Assembly (NCBI GenBank): GCA_039707655.1
Contig: CM077673.1
Location: forward strand, 7,264,001-7,328,000
Reading direction: 5' to 3'
Source of the DNA: Elymus sibiricus
Lineage: Eukaryota > Streptophyta > Magnoliopsida > Poales > Poaceae
Length of the DNA: 64,000 bases
In this document: piece after piece, positions 48,101 to 61,790 of the stretch
Layout of the letters: the number at the start of each line of letters is the position of its first letter
How positions within the stretch are numbered: position 1 is the first letter of the stretch
Program-made: the position numbers and the translations under genes
Notes under the pieces: generated by a model
Seen by the model: the letters and a program-made list of their open reading frames with translations, nothing else
The model's database searches: none
Told to the model about the DNA's origin: nothing

Positions 48101-48205
48101 CCGCACCCCGGGCTTCCCCGAACGTTCGGATGACCACAACTACCGAAAAACAGTGAATGATAGCATAGAAATCTGGTCAGAATGGACAAAATCTGCGAGT
48201 TTTGG
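42177..48205. repeat. 2010-bp super-repeat region (4-9-4, three cycles)
   Basis: Blocks: 4 (42177), 9 (42650), 4' (43713), 4 (44187), 9 (44660), 4' (45723), 4 (46197), 9 (46670), 4 (47733). The blocks at 43713 and 45723 are 474 bp because they are A-B-H-I. The clearest duplicate is 42650-44659 against 44660-46669. A in the 9-mers reads 'ccccatgaccaaaaatc', and C has nine As. Differences between the copies include 'gcccctagaccc' near 43172 and 'tttttgcaagg' near 45370. Confidence 0.92.
43950..44067. repeat. H monomer in the C position of a 4-mer
   Basis: In the 474-bp block at 43713, B is followed by H ('gcggacccccgtgttcccgg', 'gggacccaaaattag', 'aaaacttgccggg'). The switch lies upstream of the 'ccccgtg' of H, in the shared start of C and H or in the end of B. 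A second example is at 45960-46077. This is a different join from the ABCI and C/H-hybrid 4-mers. Confidence 0.88.
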
Positions 48206-49149
48206 CGAGGTCCCCGTAAGCGGAACCTGGGGTTCCCCGAACATTTGGATCGCCCCATGACCGAAAATCAATGAGTAATAGCATACAAAACTGGCCGAAA
48301 CGGAAAAAATCTGCGAGTTTTGGCGAGGTCCACGTAACCGCACCCCGGGCTTCCCCGAATGTTCGGACGACCACGACTACCAAAAACCAGTGAATAATAG
48401 CATAGAAAACTGGTAGGAATGGACCAAATCTGCGAGTTTTGGCCAGGTCCCCGTATGCGGACCCCGGGGTTCCCCGGACGTTTGGATCGCCCCGGGACCA
48501 AAATTAGTGAGTAATAGCAAAAAAAACTAGCCGGGACACACAAAATCTTCTAGTTTTGGCGAGGTCCCCGTAACCGCACCCCAGGCTTCCCCGAACGTTC
48601 GGACGACCACGACTACCGAAAAACAGTGAATGATAGCATAGAAATCTGGTCAGAATGGACAAAATCTGCGAGTTTTGGCAAGGTCCCATAAGCGAACCCC
48701 GGAGATCCCCGAACATTTGGATCGCCCCGGGACCCAAAATGAGTGAGTAATAGCATAGAAAACTGGTAAGAAGGGACCAAATCTGCGAGTTTTTGCGAGG
48801 TCCCCGTAACCGGATCCCGGGCATCCCCAAATCTTGGGACGACCACGACAACCAAAAATAGTGAATAATAGCACAGAAAACTGGTAAAATGGACCAAATC
48901 TGCGAGTTTTGGCCAGGTCCCCGTATGCGGACCCCCGTGTTCCCGGGACGTTTGGATCGCCCCGGGACCCAAAATTAGTGAGTAATAGCATAGAAAACTT
49001 GCCGGGACACACAAAATCTGCTAGTTTTGGCGAGGTCCCCGTAACCGCACCCCGGGCTTCCCCGAACGTTCGGATGACCACAACTACCGAAAAACTGTGA
49101 ATGATAGCATAGAAATCTGGTCAGAATGGACAAAATCTGCGAGTTTTGG
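48206..49149. repeat. HOR 8-mer ABCDEGHI, reference block
   Basis: A 944-bp block, exactly one F (119 bp) shorter than the 9-mer. E is followed at 48796 directly by G ('accggatcccgggcatcccc'). F and G are the same over their first 19 bases, and both follow 'gcgagtttttg', so the join is hidden in about 30 bases of identity. The same join occurs at 50686, 52576, 54466 and 56356. Losing F restores strict 1-2 alternation. Confidence 0.94.
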
Positions 49150-52100
49150 CGAGGTCCCCGTAAGTGGACCCTGGGGTTCCCCGAACATTTGGATCGCCCC
49201 GAGACCGAAAATCAATGAGTAATAGCATACAAAACTGGCCGAAACGGAAAAAATCTGCGAGTTTTGGCGAGGTCCACGTAACCGCACCCCGGGCTTCCCC
49301 GAACGTTCGGACGACCACGACTACCAAAAACCAGTGAATAATAGCATAGAAAACTGGTAGGAATGGACCAAATCTGCGAGTTTTGGCCAGGTCCCCGTAT
49401 GCGGACCCCGGGGTTCCCCGGACGTTTGGATCGCCCCGGGACCAAAATTAGTGAGTAATAGCATAAAAAACTAGCCGGGACACACAAAATCTGCTAGTTT
49501 TGGCGAGGTCCCCGTAACCGCACCCCGGGCTTCCCCGAACGTTCGGATGACCACAACTACCGAAAAACAGTGAATGATAGCATAGAAATCTGGTCAGAAT
49601 GGACAAAATCTGCGAGTTTTGTCGAGGTCCCCGTAAGCGGACCCTGGGGTTCCCCGAACATTTGGATCACCCCGAGACCGAAAATCAGTGAGTTATAGCA
49701 TACAGAACTGGCCGAAACGGACAAAATCTGCGAGTTTTGGCGAGGTCCACGTAACCGCACCCCGGGCTTCCCCGAACGTTCGGACGACCACGACTACCAA
49801 AAACCAGTGAATAATAGCATAGAAAACTGGTAGGAATGGACCAAATCTGCGAGTTTTGGCCAGGTCCCCGTATGCGGACCCCGGGGTTCCCCGGACGTTT
49901 GGATCACCCCGGGACCAAAATTAGTAAGTAATAGCATAAAAAACTAGCCGGGACACACAAAATCTGCTAGTTTTGGCGAGGTCCCCGTAACCGCACCCCG
50001 GGCTTCCCCGAACGTTTGGATGACCACAACTACCGAAAAACAGTGAATGATAGCATAGAAATCTGGTCAGAATGGACAAAATCTGCGAGTTTTAGCGAGG
50101 TCCCCGTAAGCGGACCCTGGGGTTCCCCGAACATTTGGATCGCCCCGAGACCGAAAATCAATGAGTAATAGCATACAAAACTGGCCGAAACGGAAAAAAT
50201 CTGCGAGTTTTGGCGAGGTCCACGTAACCGCACCCCTGGCTTCCCCGAACGTTCGGACGACCACGACTACCAAAAACCAGTGAATAATAGCATAGAAAAC
50301 TAGTAGGAATGGACCAAATCTGCGAGTTTTGGCCAGGTCCCCGTATGCGGACCCCGGGGTTCCCCGGACGTTTGGATCGCCCCGGGACCAAAATTAGTGA
50401 GTAATAGCAAAAAAAACTAGCCGGGACACACAAAATCTTCTAGTTTTGGCGAGGTCCCCGTAACCGCACCCCAGGCTTCCCCGAACGTTCGGACGACCAC
50501 GACTACCGAAAAACAGTGAATGATAGCATAGAAATCTGGTCAGAATGGACAAAATCTGCGAGTTTTGGCAAGGTCCCATAAGCGAACCCCGGAGATCCCC
50601 GAACATTTGGATCGCCCCGGGACCCAAAATGAGTGAGTAATAGCATAGAAAACTGGTAAGAAGGGACCAAATCTGCGAGTTTTTGCGAGGTCCCCGTAAC
50701 CGGATCCCGGGCATCCCCAAATCTTGGGACGACCACGACAACCAAAAATAGTGAATAATAGCACAGAAAACTGGTAAAATGGACCAAATCTGCGAGTTTT
50801 GGCCAGGTCCCCGTATGCGGACCCCCGTGTTCCCGGGACGTTTGGATCGCCCCGGGACCCAAAATTAGTGAGTAATAGCATAGAAAACTTGCCGGGACAC
50901 ACAAAATCTGCTAGTTTTGGCGAGGTCCCCGTAACCGCACCCCGGGCTTCCCCGAACGTTCGGATGACCACAACTACCGAAAAACTGTGAATGATAGCAT
51001 AGAAATCTGGTCAGAATGGACAAAATCTGCGAGTTTTGGCGAGGTCCCCGTAAGTGGACCCTGGGGTTCCCCGAACATTTGGATCGCCCCGAGACCGAAA
51101 ATCAATGAGTAATAGCATACAAAACTGGCCGAAACGGAAAAAATCTGCGAGTTTTGGCGAGGTCCACGTAACCGCACCCCGGGCTTCCCCGAACGTTCGG
51201 ACGACCACGACTACCAAAAACCAGTGAATAATAGCATAGAAAACTGGTAGGAATGGACCAAATCTGCGAGTTTTGGCCAGGTCCCCGTATGCGGACGCCG
51301 GGGTTCCCCGGACGTTTGGATCGCCCCGGGACCAAAATTAGTGAGTAATAGCATAAAAAACTAGCCGGGACACACAAAATCTGCTAGTTTTGGCGAGGTC
51401 CCCGTAACCGCACCCCGGGCTTCCCCGAACGTTCGGATGACCACAACTACCGAAAAACAGTGAATGATAGCATAGAAATCTGGTCAGAATGGACAAAATC
51501 TGCGAGTTTTGTCGAGGTCCCCGTAAGCGGACCCTGGGGTTCCCCGAACATTTGGATCACCCCGAGACCGAAAATCAGTGAGTTATAGCATACAGAACTG
51601 GCCGAAACGGACAAAATCTGCGAGTTTTGGCGAGGTCCACGTAACCGCACCCCGGGCTTCCCCGAACGTTCGGACGACCACGACTACCAAAAACCAGTGA
51701 ATAATAGCATAGAAAACTGGTAGGAATGGACCAAATCTGCGAGTTTTGGCCAGGTCCCCGTATGCGGACCCCGGGGTTCCCCGGACGTTTGGATCACCCC
51801 GGGACCAAAATTAGTGAGTAATAGCATAAAAAACTAGCCGGGACACACAAAATCTGCTAGTTTTGGCGAGGTCCCCGTAACCGCACCCCGGGCTTCCCCG
51901 AACGTTTGGATGACCACAACTACCGAAAAACAGTGAATGATAGCATAGAAATCTGGTCAGAATGGACAAAATCTGCGAGTTTTAGCGAGGTCCCCGTAAG
52001 CGGACCCTGGGGTTCCCCGAACATTTGGATCGCCCCGAGACCGAAAATCAATGAGTAATAGCATACAAAACTGGCCGAAACGGAAAAAATCTGCGAGTTT

Positions 52101-55100
52101 TGGCGAGGTCCACGTAACCGCACCCCTGGCTTCCCCGAACGTTCGGACGACCACGACTACCAAAAACCAGTGAATAATAGCATAGAAAACTAGTAGGAAT
52201 GGACCAAATCTGCGAGTTTTGGCCAGGTCCCCGTATGCGGACCCCGGGGTTCCCCGGACGTTTGGATCGCCCCGGGACCAAAATTAGTGAGTAATAGCAA
52301 AAAAAACTAGCCGGGACACACAAAATCTTCTAGTTTTGGCGAGGTCCCCGTAACCGCACCCCAGGCTTCCCCGAACGTTCGGACGACCACGACTACCGAA
52401 AAACAGTGAATGATAGCATAGAAATCTGGTCAGAATGGACAAAATCTGCGAGTTTTGGCAAGGTCCCATAAGCGAACCCCGGAGATCCCCGAACATTTGG
52501 ATCGCCCCGGGACCCAAAATGAGTGAGTAATAGCATAGAAAACTGGTAAGAAGGGACCAAATCTGCGAGTTTTTGCGAGGTCCCCGTAACCGGATCCCGG
52601 GCATCCCCAAATCTTGGGACGACCACGACAACCAAAAATAGTGAATAATAGCACAGAAAACTGGTAAAATGGACCAAATCTGCGAGTTTTGGCCAGGTCC
52701 CCGTATGCGGACCCCCGTGTTCCCGGGACGTTTGGATCGCCCCGGGACCCAAAATTAGTGAGTAATAGCATAGAAAACTTGCCGGGACACACAAAATCTG
52801 CTAGTTTTGGCGAGGTCCCCGTAACCGCACCCCGGGCTTCCCCGAACGTTCGGATGACCACAACTACCGAAAAACTGTGAATGATAGCATAGAAATCTGG
52901 TCAGAATGGACAAAATCTGCGAGTTTTGGCGAGGTCCCCGTAAGTGGACCCTGGGGTTCCCCGAACATTTGGATCGCCCCGAGACCGAAAATCAATGAGT
53001 AATAGCATACAAAACTGGCCGAAACGGAAAAAATCTGCGAGTTTTGGCGAGGTCCACGTAACCGCACCCCGGGCTTCCCCGAACGTTCGGACGACCACGA
53101 CTACCAAAAACCAGTGAATAATAGCATAGAAAACTGGTAGGAATGGACCAAATCTGCGAGTTTTGGCCAGGTCCCCGTATGCGGACCCCGGGGTTCCCCG
53201 GACGTTTGGATCGCCCCGGGACCAAAATTAGTGAGTAATAGCATAAAAAACTAGCCGGGACACACAAAATCTGCTAGTTTTGGCGAGGTCCCCGTAACCG
53301 CACCCCGGGCTTCCCCGAACGTTCGGATGACCACAACTACCGAAAAACAGTGAATGATAGCATAGAAATCTGGTCAGAATGGACAAAATCTGCGAGTTTT
53401 GTCGAGGTCCCCGTAAGCGGACCCTGGGGTTCCCCGAACATTTGGATCACCCCGAGACCGAAAATCAGTGAGTTATAGCATACAGAACTGGCCGAAACGG
53501 ACAAAATCTGCGAGTTTTGGCGAGGTCCACGTAACCGCACCCCGGGCTTCCCCGAACGTTCGGACGACCACGACTACCAAAAACCAGTGAATAATAGCAT
53601 AGAAAACTGGTAGGAATGGACCAAATCTGCGAGTTTTGGCCAGGTCCCCGTATGCGGACCCCGGGGTTCCCCGGACGTTTGGATCACCCCGGGACCAAAA
53701 TTAGTGAGTAATAGCATAAAAAACTAGCCGGGACACACAAAATCTGCTAGTTTTGGCGAGGTCCCCGTAACCGCACCCCGGGCTTCCCCGAACGTTTGGA
53801 TGACCACAACTACCGAAAAACAGTGAATGATAGCATAGAAATCTGGTCAGAATGGACAAAATCTGCGAGTTTTAGCGAGGTCCCCGTAAGCGGACCCTGG
53901 GGTTCCCCGAACATTTGGATCGCCCCGAGACCGAAAATCAATGAGTAATAGCATACAAAACTGGCCGAAACGGAAAAAATCTGCGAGTTTTGGCGAGGTC
54001 CACGTAACCGCACCCCTGGCTTCCCCGAACGTTCGGACGACCACGACTACCAAAAACCAGTGAATAATAGCATAGAAAACTAGTAGGAATGGACCAAATC
54101 TGCGAGTTTTGGCCAGGTCCCCGTATGCGGACCCCGGGGTTCCCCGGACGTTTGGATCGCCCCGGGACCAAAATTAGTGAGTAATAGCAAAAAAAACTAG
54201 CCGGGACACACAAAATCTTCTAGTTTTGGCGAGGTCCCCGTAACCGCACCCCAGGCTTCCCCGAACGTTCGGACGACCACGACTACCGAAAAACAGTGAA
54301 TGATAGCATAGAAATCTGGTCAGAATGGACAAAATCTGCGAGTTTTGGCAAGGTCCCATAAGCGAACCCCGAAGATCCCCGAACATTTGGATCGCCCCGG
54401 GACCCAAAATGAGTGAGTAATAGCATAGAAAACTGGTAAGAAGGGACCAAATCTGCGAGTTTTTGCGAGGTCCCCGTAACCGGATCCCGGGCATCCCCAA
54501 ATCTTGGGACGACCACGACAACCAAAAATAGTGAATAATAGCACAGAAAACTGGTAAAATGGACCAAATCTGCGAGTTTTGGCCAGGTCCCCGTATGCGG
54601 ACCCCCGTGTTCCCGGGACGTTTGGATCGCCCCGGGACCCAAAATTAGTGAGTAATAGCATAGAAAACTTGCCGGGACACACAAAATCTGCTAGTTTTGG
54701 CGAGGTCCCCGTAACCGCACCCCGGGCTTCCCCGAACGTTCGGATGACCACAACTACCGAAAAACTGTGAATGATAGCATAGAAATCTGGTCAGAATGGA
54801 CAAAATCTGCGAGTTTTGGCGAGGTCCCCGTAAGTGGACCCTGGGGTTCCCCGAACATTTGGATCGCCCCGAGACCGAAAATCAATGAGTAATAGCATAC
54901 AAAACTGGCCGAAACGGAAAAAATCTGCGAGTTTTGGCGAGGTCCACGTAACCGCACCCCGGGCTTCCCCGAACGTTCGGACGACCACGACTACCAAAAA
55001 CCAGTGAATAATAGCATAGAAAACTGGTAGGAATGGACCAAATCTGCGAGTTTTGGCCAGGTCCCCGTATGCGGACCCCGGGGTTCCCCGGACGTTTGGA

Positions 55101-57655
55101 TCGCCCCGGGACCAAAATTAGTGAGTAATAGCATAAAAAACTAGCCGGGACACACAAAATCTGCTAGTTTTGGCGAGGTCCCCGTAACCGCACCCCGGGC
55201 TTCCCCGAACGTTCGGATGACCACAACTACCGAAAAACAGTGAATGATAGCATAGAAATCTGGTCAGAATGGACAAAATCTGCGAGTTTTGTCGAGGTCC
55301 CCGTAAGCGGACCCTGGGGTTCCCCGAACATTTGGATCACCCCGAGACCGAAAATCAGTGAGTTATAGCATACAGAACTGGCCGAAACGGACAAAATCTG
55401 CGAGTTTTGGCGAGGTCCACGTAACCGCACCCCGGGCTTCCCCGAACGTTCGGACGACCACGACTACCAAAAACCAGTGAATAATAGCATAGAAAACTGG
55501 TAGGAATGGACCAAATCTGCGAGTTTTGGCCAGGTCCCCGTATGCGGACCCCGGGGTTCCCCGGACGTTTGGATCACCCCGGGACCAAAATTAGTGAGTA
55601 ATAGCATAAAAAACTAGCCGGGACACACAAAATCTGCTAGTTTTGGCGAGGTCCCCGTAACCGCACCCCGGGCTTCCCCGAACGTTTGGATGACCACAAC
55701 TACCGAAAAACAGTGAATGATAGCATAGAAATCTGGTCAGAATGGACAAAATCTGCGAGTTTTAGCGAGGTCCCCGTAAGCGGACCCTGGGGTTCCCCGA
55801 ACATTTGGATCGCCCCGAGACCGAAAATCAATGAGTAATAGCATACAAAACTGGCCGAAACGGAAAAAATCTGCGAGTTTTGGCGAGGTCCACGTAACCG
55901 CACCCCTGGCTTCCCCGAACGTTCGGACGACCACGACTACCAAAAACCAGTGAATAATAGCATAGAAAACTAGTAGGAATGGACCAAATCTGCGAGTTTT
56001 GGCCAGGTCCCCGTATGCGGACCCCGGGGTTCCCCGGACGTTTGGATCGCCCCGGGACCAAAATTAGTGAGTAATAGCAAAAAAAACTAGCCGGGACACA
56101 CAAAATCTTCTAGTTTTGGCGAGGTCCCCGTAACCGCACCCCAGGCTTCCCCGAACGTTCGGACGACCACGACTACCGAAAAACAGTGAATGATAGCATA
56201 GAAATCTGGTCAGAATGGACAAAATCTGCGAGTTTTGGCAAGGTCCCATAAGCGAACCCCGAAGATCCCCGAACATTTGGATCGCCCCGGGACCCAAAAT
56301 GAGTGAGTAATAGCATAGAAAACTGGTAAGAAGGGACCAAATCTGCGAGTTTTTGCGAGGTCCCCGTAACCGGATCCCGGGCATCCCCAAATCTTGGGAC
56401 GACCACGACAACCAAAAATAGTGAATAATAGCACAGAAAACTGGTAAAATGGACCAAATCTGCGAGTTTTGGCCAGGTCCCCGTATGCGGACCCCCGTGT
56501 TCCCGGGACGTTTGGATCGCCCCGGGACCCAAAATTAGTGAGTAATAGCATAGAAAACTTGCCGGGACACACAAAATCTGCTAGTTTTGGCGAGGTCCCC
56601 GTAACCGCACCCCGGGCTTCCCCGAACGTTCGGATGACCACAACTACCGAAAAACTGTGAATGATAGCATAGAAATCTGGTCAGAATGGACAAAATCTGC
56701 GAGTTTTGGCGAGGTCCCCGTAAGTGGACCCTGGGGTTCCCCGAACATTTGGATCGCCCCGAGACCGAAAATCAATGAGTAATAGCATACAAAACTGGCC
56801 GAAACGGAAAAAATCTGCGAGTTTTGGCGAGGTCCACGTAACCGCACCCCGGGCTTCCCCGAACGTTCGGACGACCACGACTACCAAAAACCAGTGAATA
56901 ATAGCATAGAAAACTGGTAGGAATGGACCAAATCTGCGAGTTTTGGCCAGGTCCCCGTATGCGGACCCCGGGGTTCCCCGGACGTTTGGATCGCCCCGGG
57001 ACCAAAATTAGTGAGTAATAGCATAAAAAACTAGCCGGGACACACAAAATCTGCTAGTTTTGGCGAGGTCCCCGTAACCGCACCCCGGGCTTCCCCGAAC
57101 GTTCGGATGACCACAACTACCGAAAAACAGTGAATGATAGCATAGAAATCTGGTCAGAATGGACAAAATCTGCGAGTTTTGTCGAGGTCCCCGTAAGCGG
57201 ACCCTGGGGTTCCCCGAACATTTGGATCACCCCGAGACCGAAAATCAGTGAGTTATAGCATACAGAACTGGCCGAAACGGACAAAATCTGCGAGTTTTGG
57301 CGAGGTCCACGTAACCGCACCCCGGGCTTCCCCGAACGTTCGGACGACCACGACTACCAAAAACCAGTGAATAATAGCATAGAAAACTGGTAGGAATGGA
57401 CCAAATCTGCGAGTTTTGGCCAGGTCCCCGTATGCGGACCCCGGGGTTCCCCGGACGTTTGGATCACCCCGGGACCAAAATTAGTGAGTAATAGCATAAA
57501 AAACTAGCCGGGACACACAAAATCTGCTAGTTTTGGCGAGGTCCCCGTAACCGCACCCCGGGCTTCCCCGAACGTTTGGATGACCACAACTACCGAAAAA
57601 CAGTGAATGATAGCATAGAAATCTGGTCAGAATGGACAAAATCTGCGAGTTTTAG
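48206..57655. repeat. 1890-bp super-repeat, five tandem copies (8-4-4)
   Basis: Copies start at 48206, 50096, 51986, 53876 and 55766. Each is an 8-mer (944 bp, ABCDEGHI) followed by an 'aagtggaccc' 4-mer and a 'gatcaccccgag'/'gagttatagc' 4-mer. The first copy differs in its A and B ('ccccatgaccg', no 'actagtagg'); the other four are nearly identical. 'ccccgaagatcc' is shared only by the copies at 53876 and 55766, marking the latest duplication. Private changes are 'ttagtaagtaat' near 49925 and 'gcggacgccgggg' near 51297. Confidence 0.95.
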
Positions 57656-60600
57656 CGAGGTCCCCGTAAGCGGACCCTGGGGTTCCCCGAACATTTGGAT
57701 CGCCCCGAGACCGAAAATCAATGAGTAATAGCATACAAAACTGGCCGAAACGGAAAAAATCTGCGAGTTTTGGCGAGGTCCACGTAACCGCACCCCTGGC
57801 TTCCCCGAACGTTCGGACGACCACGACTACCAAAAACCAGTGAATAATAGCATAGAAAACTAGTAGGAATGGACCAAATCTGCGAGTTTTGGCCAGGTCC
57901 CCGTATGCGGACCCCGGGGTTCCCCGGACGTTTGGATCGCCCCGGGACCAAAATTAGTGAGTAATAGCAAAAAAAACTAGCCGGGACACACAAAATCTTC
58001 TAGTTTTGGCGAGGTCCCCGTAACCGCACCCCGAGCTTCCCCGAACGTTCGGACGACCACGACTACCGAAAAACAGTGAATGATAGCATAGAAATCTGGT
58101 CAGAATGGACAAAATCTGCGAGTTTTGGCAAGGTCCCATAAGCGAACCCCGGAGATCCCCGAACATTTGGATCGCCCCGGGACCCAAAATGAGTGAGTAA
58201 TAGCATAGAAAACTGGTAAGAAGGGACCAAATCTGCGAGTTTTTGCGAGGTCCCCATAACCGGACCCCGGGCTTCCCCGAACATTCAAATGACTACGACA
58301 ACCAAAAAAGAGTGAATAATTGCATAGAAAACTGGTAAGAATAGACCAAATCTGCGAGTTTTTGCGAGGTCCCCGTAACCGGATCCCGGGCATCCCCAAA
58401 TCTTGGGACGACCACGACAACCAAAAATAGTGAATAATAGCACAGAAAACTGGTAAAATGGACCAAATCTGCGAGTTTTGGCCAGGTCCCCGTATGCGGA
58501 CCCCCGTGTTCCCGGGACGTTTGGATCGCCCCGGGACCCAAAATTAGTGAGTAATAGCATAGAAAACTGGCCGGGACACACAAAATCTGCTAGTTTTGGC
58601 GAGGTCCCCATAACCGCACCCCGGGCTTCCCCGAACGTTCGGATGACCACAACTACCGAAAAACGGTGAATGATAGCATAGAAATCTGGTCAGAATGGAC
58701 AAAATCTGCGAGTTTTGGCGAGGTCCCCGTAAGTGGACCCTGGGGTTCCCCGAACATTTGGATCGCCCCGAGACCGAAAATCAATGAGTAATAGCATACA
58801 AAACTGGCCGAAACGGAAAAAATCTGCGAGTTTTGGCGAGGTCCACGTAACCGCACCCCGGGCTTCCCCGAACGTTCGGACGACCACGACTACCAAAAAC
58901 CAGTGAATAATAGCATAGAAAACTGGTAGGAATGGACCAAATCTGCGAGTTTTGGCCAGGTCCCCGTATGCGGACCCCGGGGTTCCCCGGACGTTTGGAT
59001 CGCCCCGGGACCAAAATTAGTGAGTAATAGCATAAAAAACTAGCCGGGACACACAAAATCTGCTAGTTTTGGCGAGGTCCCCGTAACCGCACCCCGGGCT
59101 TCCCCGAACGTTCGGATGACCACAACTACCGAAAAACAGTGAATGATAGCATAGAAATCTGGTCAGAATGGACAAAATCTGCGAGTTTTGTCGAGGTCCC
59201 CGTAAGCGGACCCTGGGGTTCCCCGAACATTTGGATCACCCCGAGACCGAAAATCAGTGAGTTATAGCATACAGAACTGGCCGAAACGGACAAAATCTGC
59301 GAGTTTTGGCGAGGTCCACGTAACCGCACCCCGGGCTTCCCCGAACGTTCGGACGACCACGACTACCAAAAACCAGTGAATAATAGCATAGAAAACTGGT
59401 AGGAATGGACCAAATCTGCGAGTTTTGGCCAGGTCCCCGTATGCGGACCCCGGGGTTCCCCGGACGTTTGGATCACCCCGGGACCAAAATTAGTGAGTAA
59501 TAGCATAAAAAACTAGCCGGGACACACAAAATCTGCTAGTTTTGGCGAGGTCCCCGTAACCGCACCCCGGGCTTCCCCGAACGTTTGGATGACCACAACT
59601 ACCGAAAAACAGTGAATGATAGCATAGAAATCTGGTCAGAATGGACAAAATCTGCGAGTTTTAGCGAGGTCCCCGTAAGCGGACCCTGGGGTTCCCCGAA
59701 CATTTGGATCGCCCCGAGACCGAAAATCAATGAGTAATAGCATACAAAACTGGCCGAAACGGAAAAAATCTGCGAGTTTTGGCGAGGTCCACGTAACCGC
59801 ACCCCTGGCTTCCCCGAACGTTCGGACGACCACGACTACCAAAAACCAGTGAATAATAGCATAGAAAACTAGTAGGAATGGACCAAATCTGCGAGTTTTG
59901 GCCAGGTCCCCGTATGCGGACCCCGGGGTTCCCCGGACGTTTGGATCGCCCCGGGACCAAAATTAGTGAGTAATAGCAAAAAAAACTAGCCGGGACACAC
60001 AAAATCTTCTAGTTTTGGCGAGGTCCCCGTAACCGCACCCCGAGCTTCCCCGAACGTTCGGACGACCACGACTACCGAAAAACAGTGAATGATAGCATAG
60101 AAATCTGGTCAGAATGGACAAAATCTGCGAGTTTTGGCAAGGTCCCATAAGCGAACCCTGGAGATCCCCGAACATTTGGATCGCCCCGGGACCCAAAATG
60201 AGTGAGTAATAGCATAGAAAACTGGTAAGAAGGGACCAAATCTGCGAGTTTTTGCGAGGTCCCCATAACCGGACCCCGGGCTTCCCCGAACATTCAAATG
60301 ACTACGACAACCAAAAAAGAGTGAATAATTGCATAGAAAACTGGTAAGAATAGACCAAATCTGCGAGTTTTTGCGAGGTCCCCGTAACCGGATCCCGGGC
60401 ATCCCCAAATCTTGGGACGACCACGACAACCAAAAATAGTGAATAATAGCACAGAAAACTGGTAAAATGGACCAAATCTGCGAGTTTTGGCCAGGTCCCC
60501 GTATGCGGACCCCCGTGTTCCCGGGACGTTTGGATCGCCCCGGGACCCAAAATTAGTGAGTAATAGCATAGAAAACTGGCCGGGACACACAAAATCTGCT

Positions 60601-60727
60601 AGTTTTGGCGAGGTCCCCATAACCGCACCCCGGGCTTCCCCGAACGTTCGGATGACCACAACTACCGAAAAACGGTGAATGATAGCATAGAAATCTGGTC
60701 AGAATGGACAAAATCTGCGAGTTTTGG
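57656..60727. repeat. 2009-bp variant of the super-repeat (9-4-4) and a further 9-mer
   Basis: Blocks: 9 (57656), 4 (58719), 4 (59192), 9 (59665). The two 9-mers share 'caccccgagctt' in D, 'tccccataaccgg' and 'cattcaaatgac' in F, and 'aagaatagacc'. They have the same 'tttagcgagg' entry and 'actagtagg' B as the 8-mers to the left, so the 8- and 9-mer versions share their left part and differ from D/F onward. Confidence 0.93.
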
Positions 60728-61790
60728 CGAGGTCCCCGTAAGCGGACCCTGGGGTTCCGCGAACATTTGGATCGCCCCGAGACCGAAAATCAATGAGTAA
60801 TAGCATACAAAACTGGCCGAAACGGTAAAAATCTGTGAGTTTTGGCGAGGTCCACGTAACCGCACCCCGGGCTTCCCCGAACGTTCGGACGACCACGACT
60901 ACCAAAAATCAGTGAATAATAGCATAGAAAACTGGTAGGAATGGACCAAATCTGCGAGTTTTGGCCAGGTCCCCGTATGCGGACCCCGGGTTTCCCCGGA
61001 CGTTTGGATCGCCCCGGGACCAAAATTAGTGAGTAATAGCAAAAAAAACTAGCCGGGACACACAAAATCTTCTAGTTTTGGCGAGGTCCCCGTAACCGCA
61101 CCCCGGGCTTCCCCGAACGTTCGGACGACCACGACTACCGAAAAACAGTGAATGATAGCATAGAAATCTGGTCAGAATGGACAAAATCTGCGAGTTTTGG
61201 CAAGGTCCCATAAGCGAACCCCGGAGATCCCCGAACATTTGGATCGCCCCGGGACCCAAAATGAGTGAGTAATAGCATAGAAAACTGGTAAGAAGGGACC
61301 AAATCTGCGAGTTTTTGCGAGGTCCCCGTAACCGGACCCCGGGCTTCCCCGAACATTCAGATGACTACGACAACCAAAAAAGAGTGAATAATTGCATAGA
61401 AAATTGGTAAGAATGGACCAAATCTGCGAGTTTTTGCGAGGTCCCCGTAACCGGATCCCGGGCATCCCCAAATCTTGGGACGACCACGACAACCAAAAAT
61501 AGTGAATAATAGCACAGAAAACTGGTAAAATGGACCAAATCTGCGAGTTTTGGCCAGGTCCCCGTATGCGGACCCCCGTGTTCCCGGGACGTTTGGATCG
61601 CCCCGGGACCCAAAATTAGTGAGTAATAGCATAGAAAACTGGCCGGGACAGACAAAATCTGCTAGTTTTCGCGAGGTCCCCGTAACCGCACCCCGGGCTT
61701 CCCCGAACGTTCGGATGACCACAACTACCGAAAAACAGTGAATGATAGCATAGAAATCTGGTCAGAATGGACAAAATCTGCGAGTTTTGG
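60728..61790. repeat. 9-mer joining two repeat regions
   Basis: 1063 bp with several private variants: 'ggttccgcgaac' in A, 'acggtaaaaatctgtg' at its end, 'ccaaaaatcagtg' in B and 'cccgggtttccccgg' in C. Its F-to-I part has 'aaaattggtaag', 'gggacagacaaa' and 'gttttcgcgagg', which recur in the 9-mer at 62264. Confidence 0.93.
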
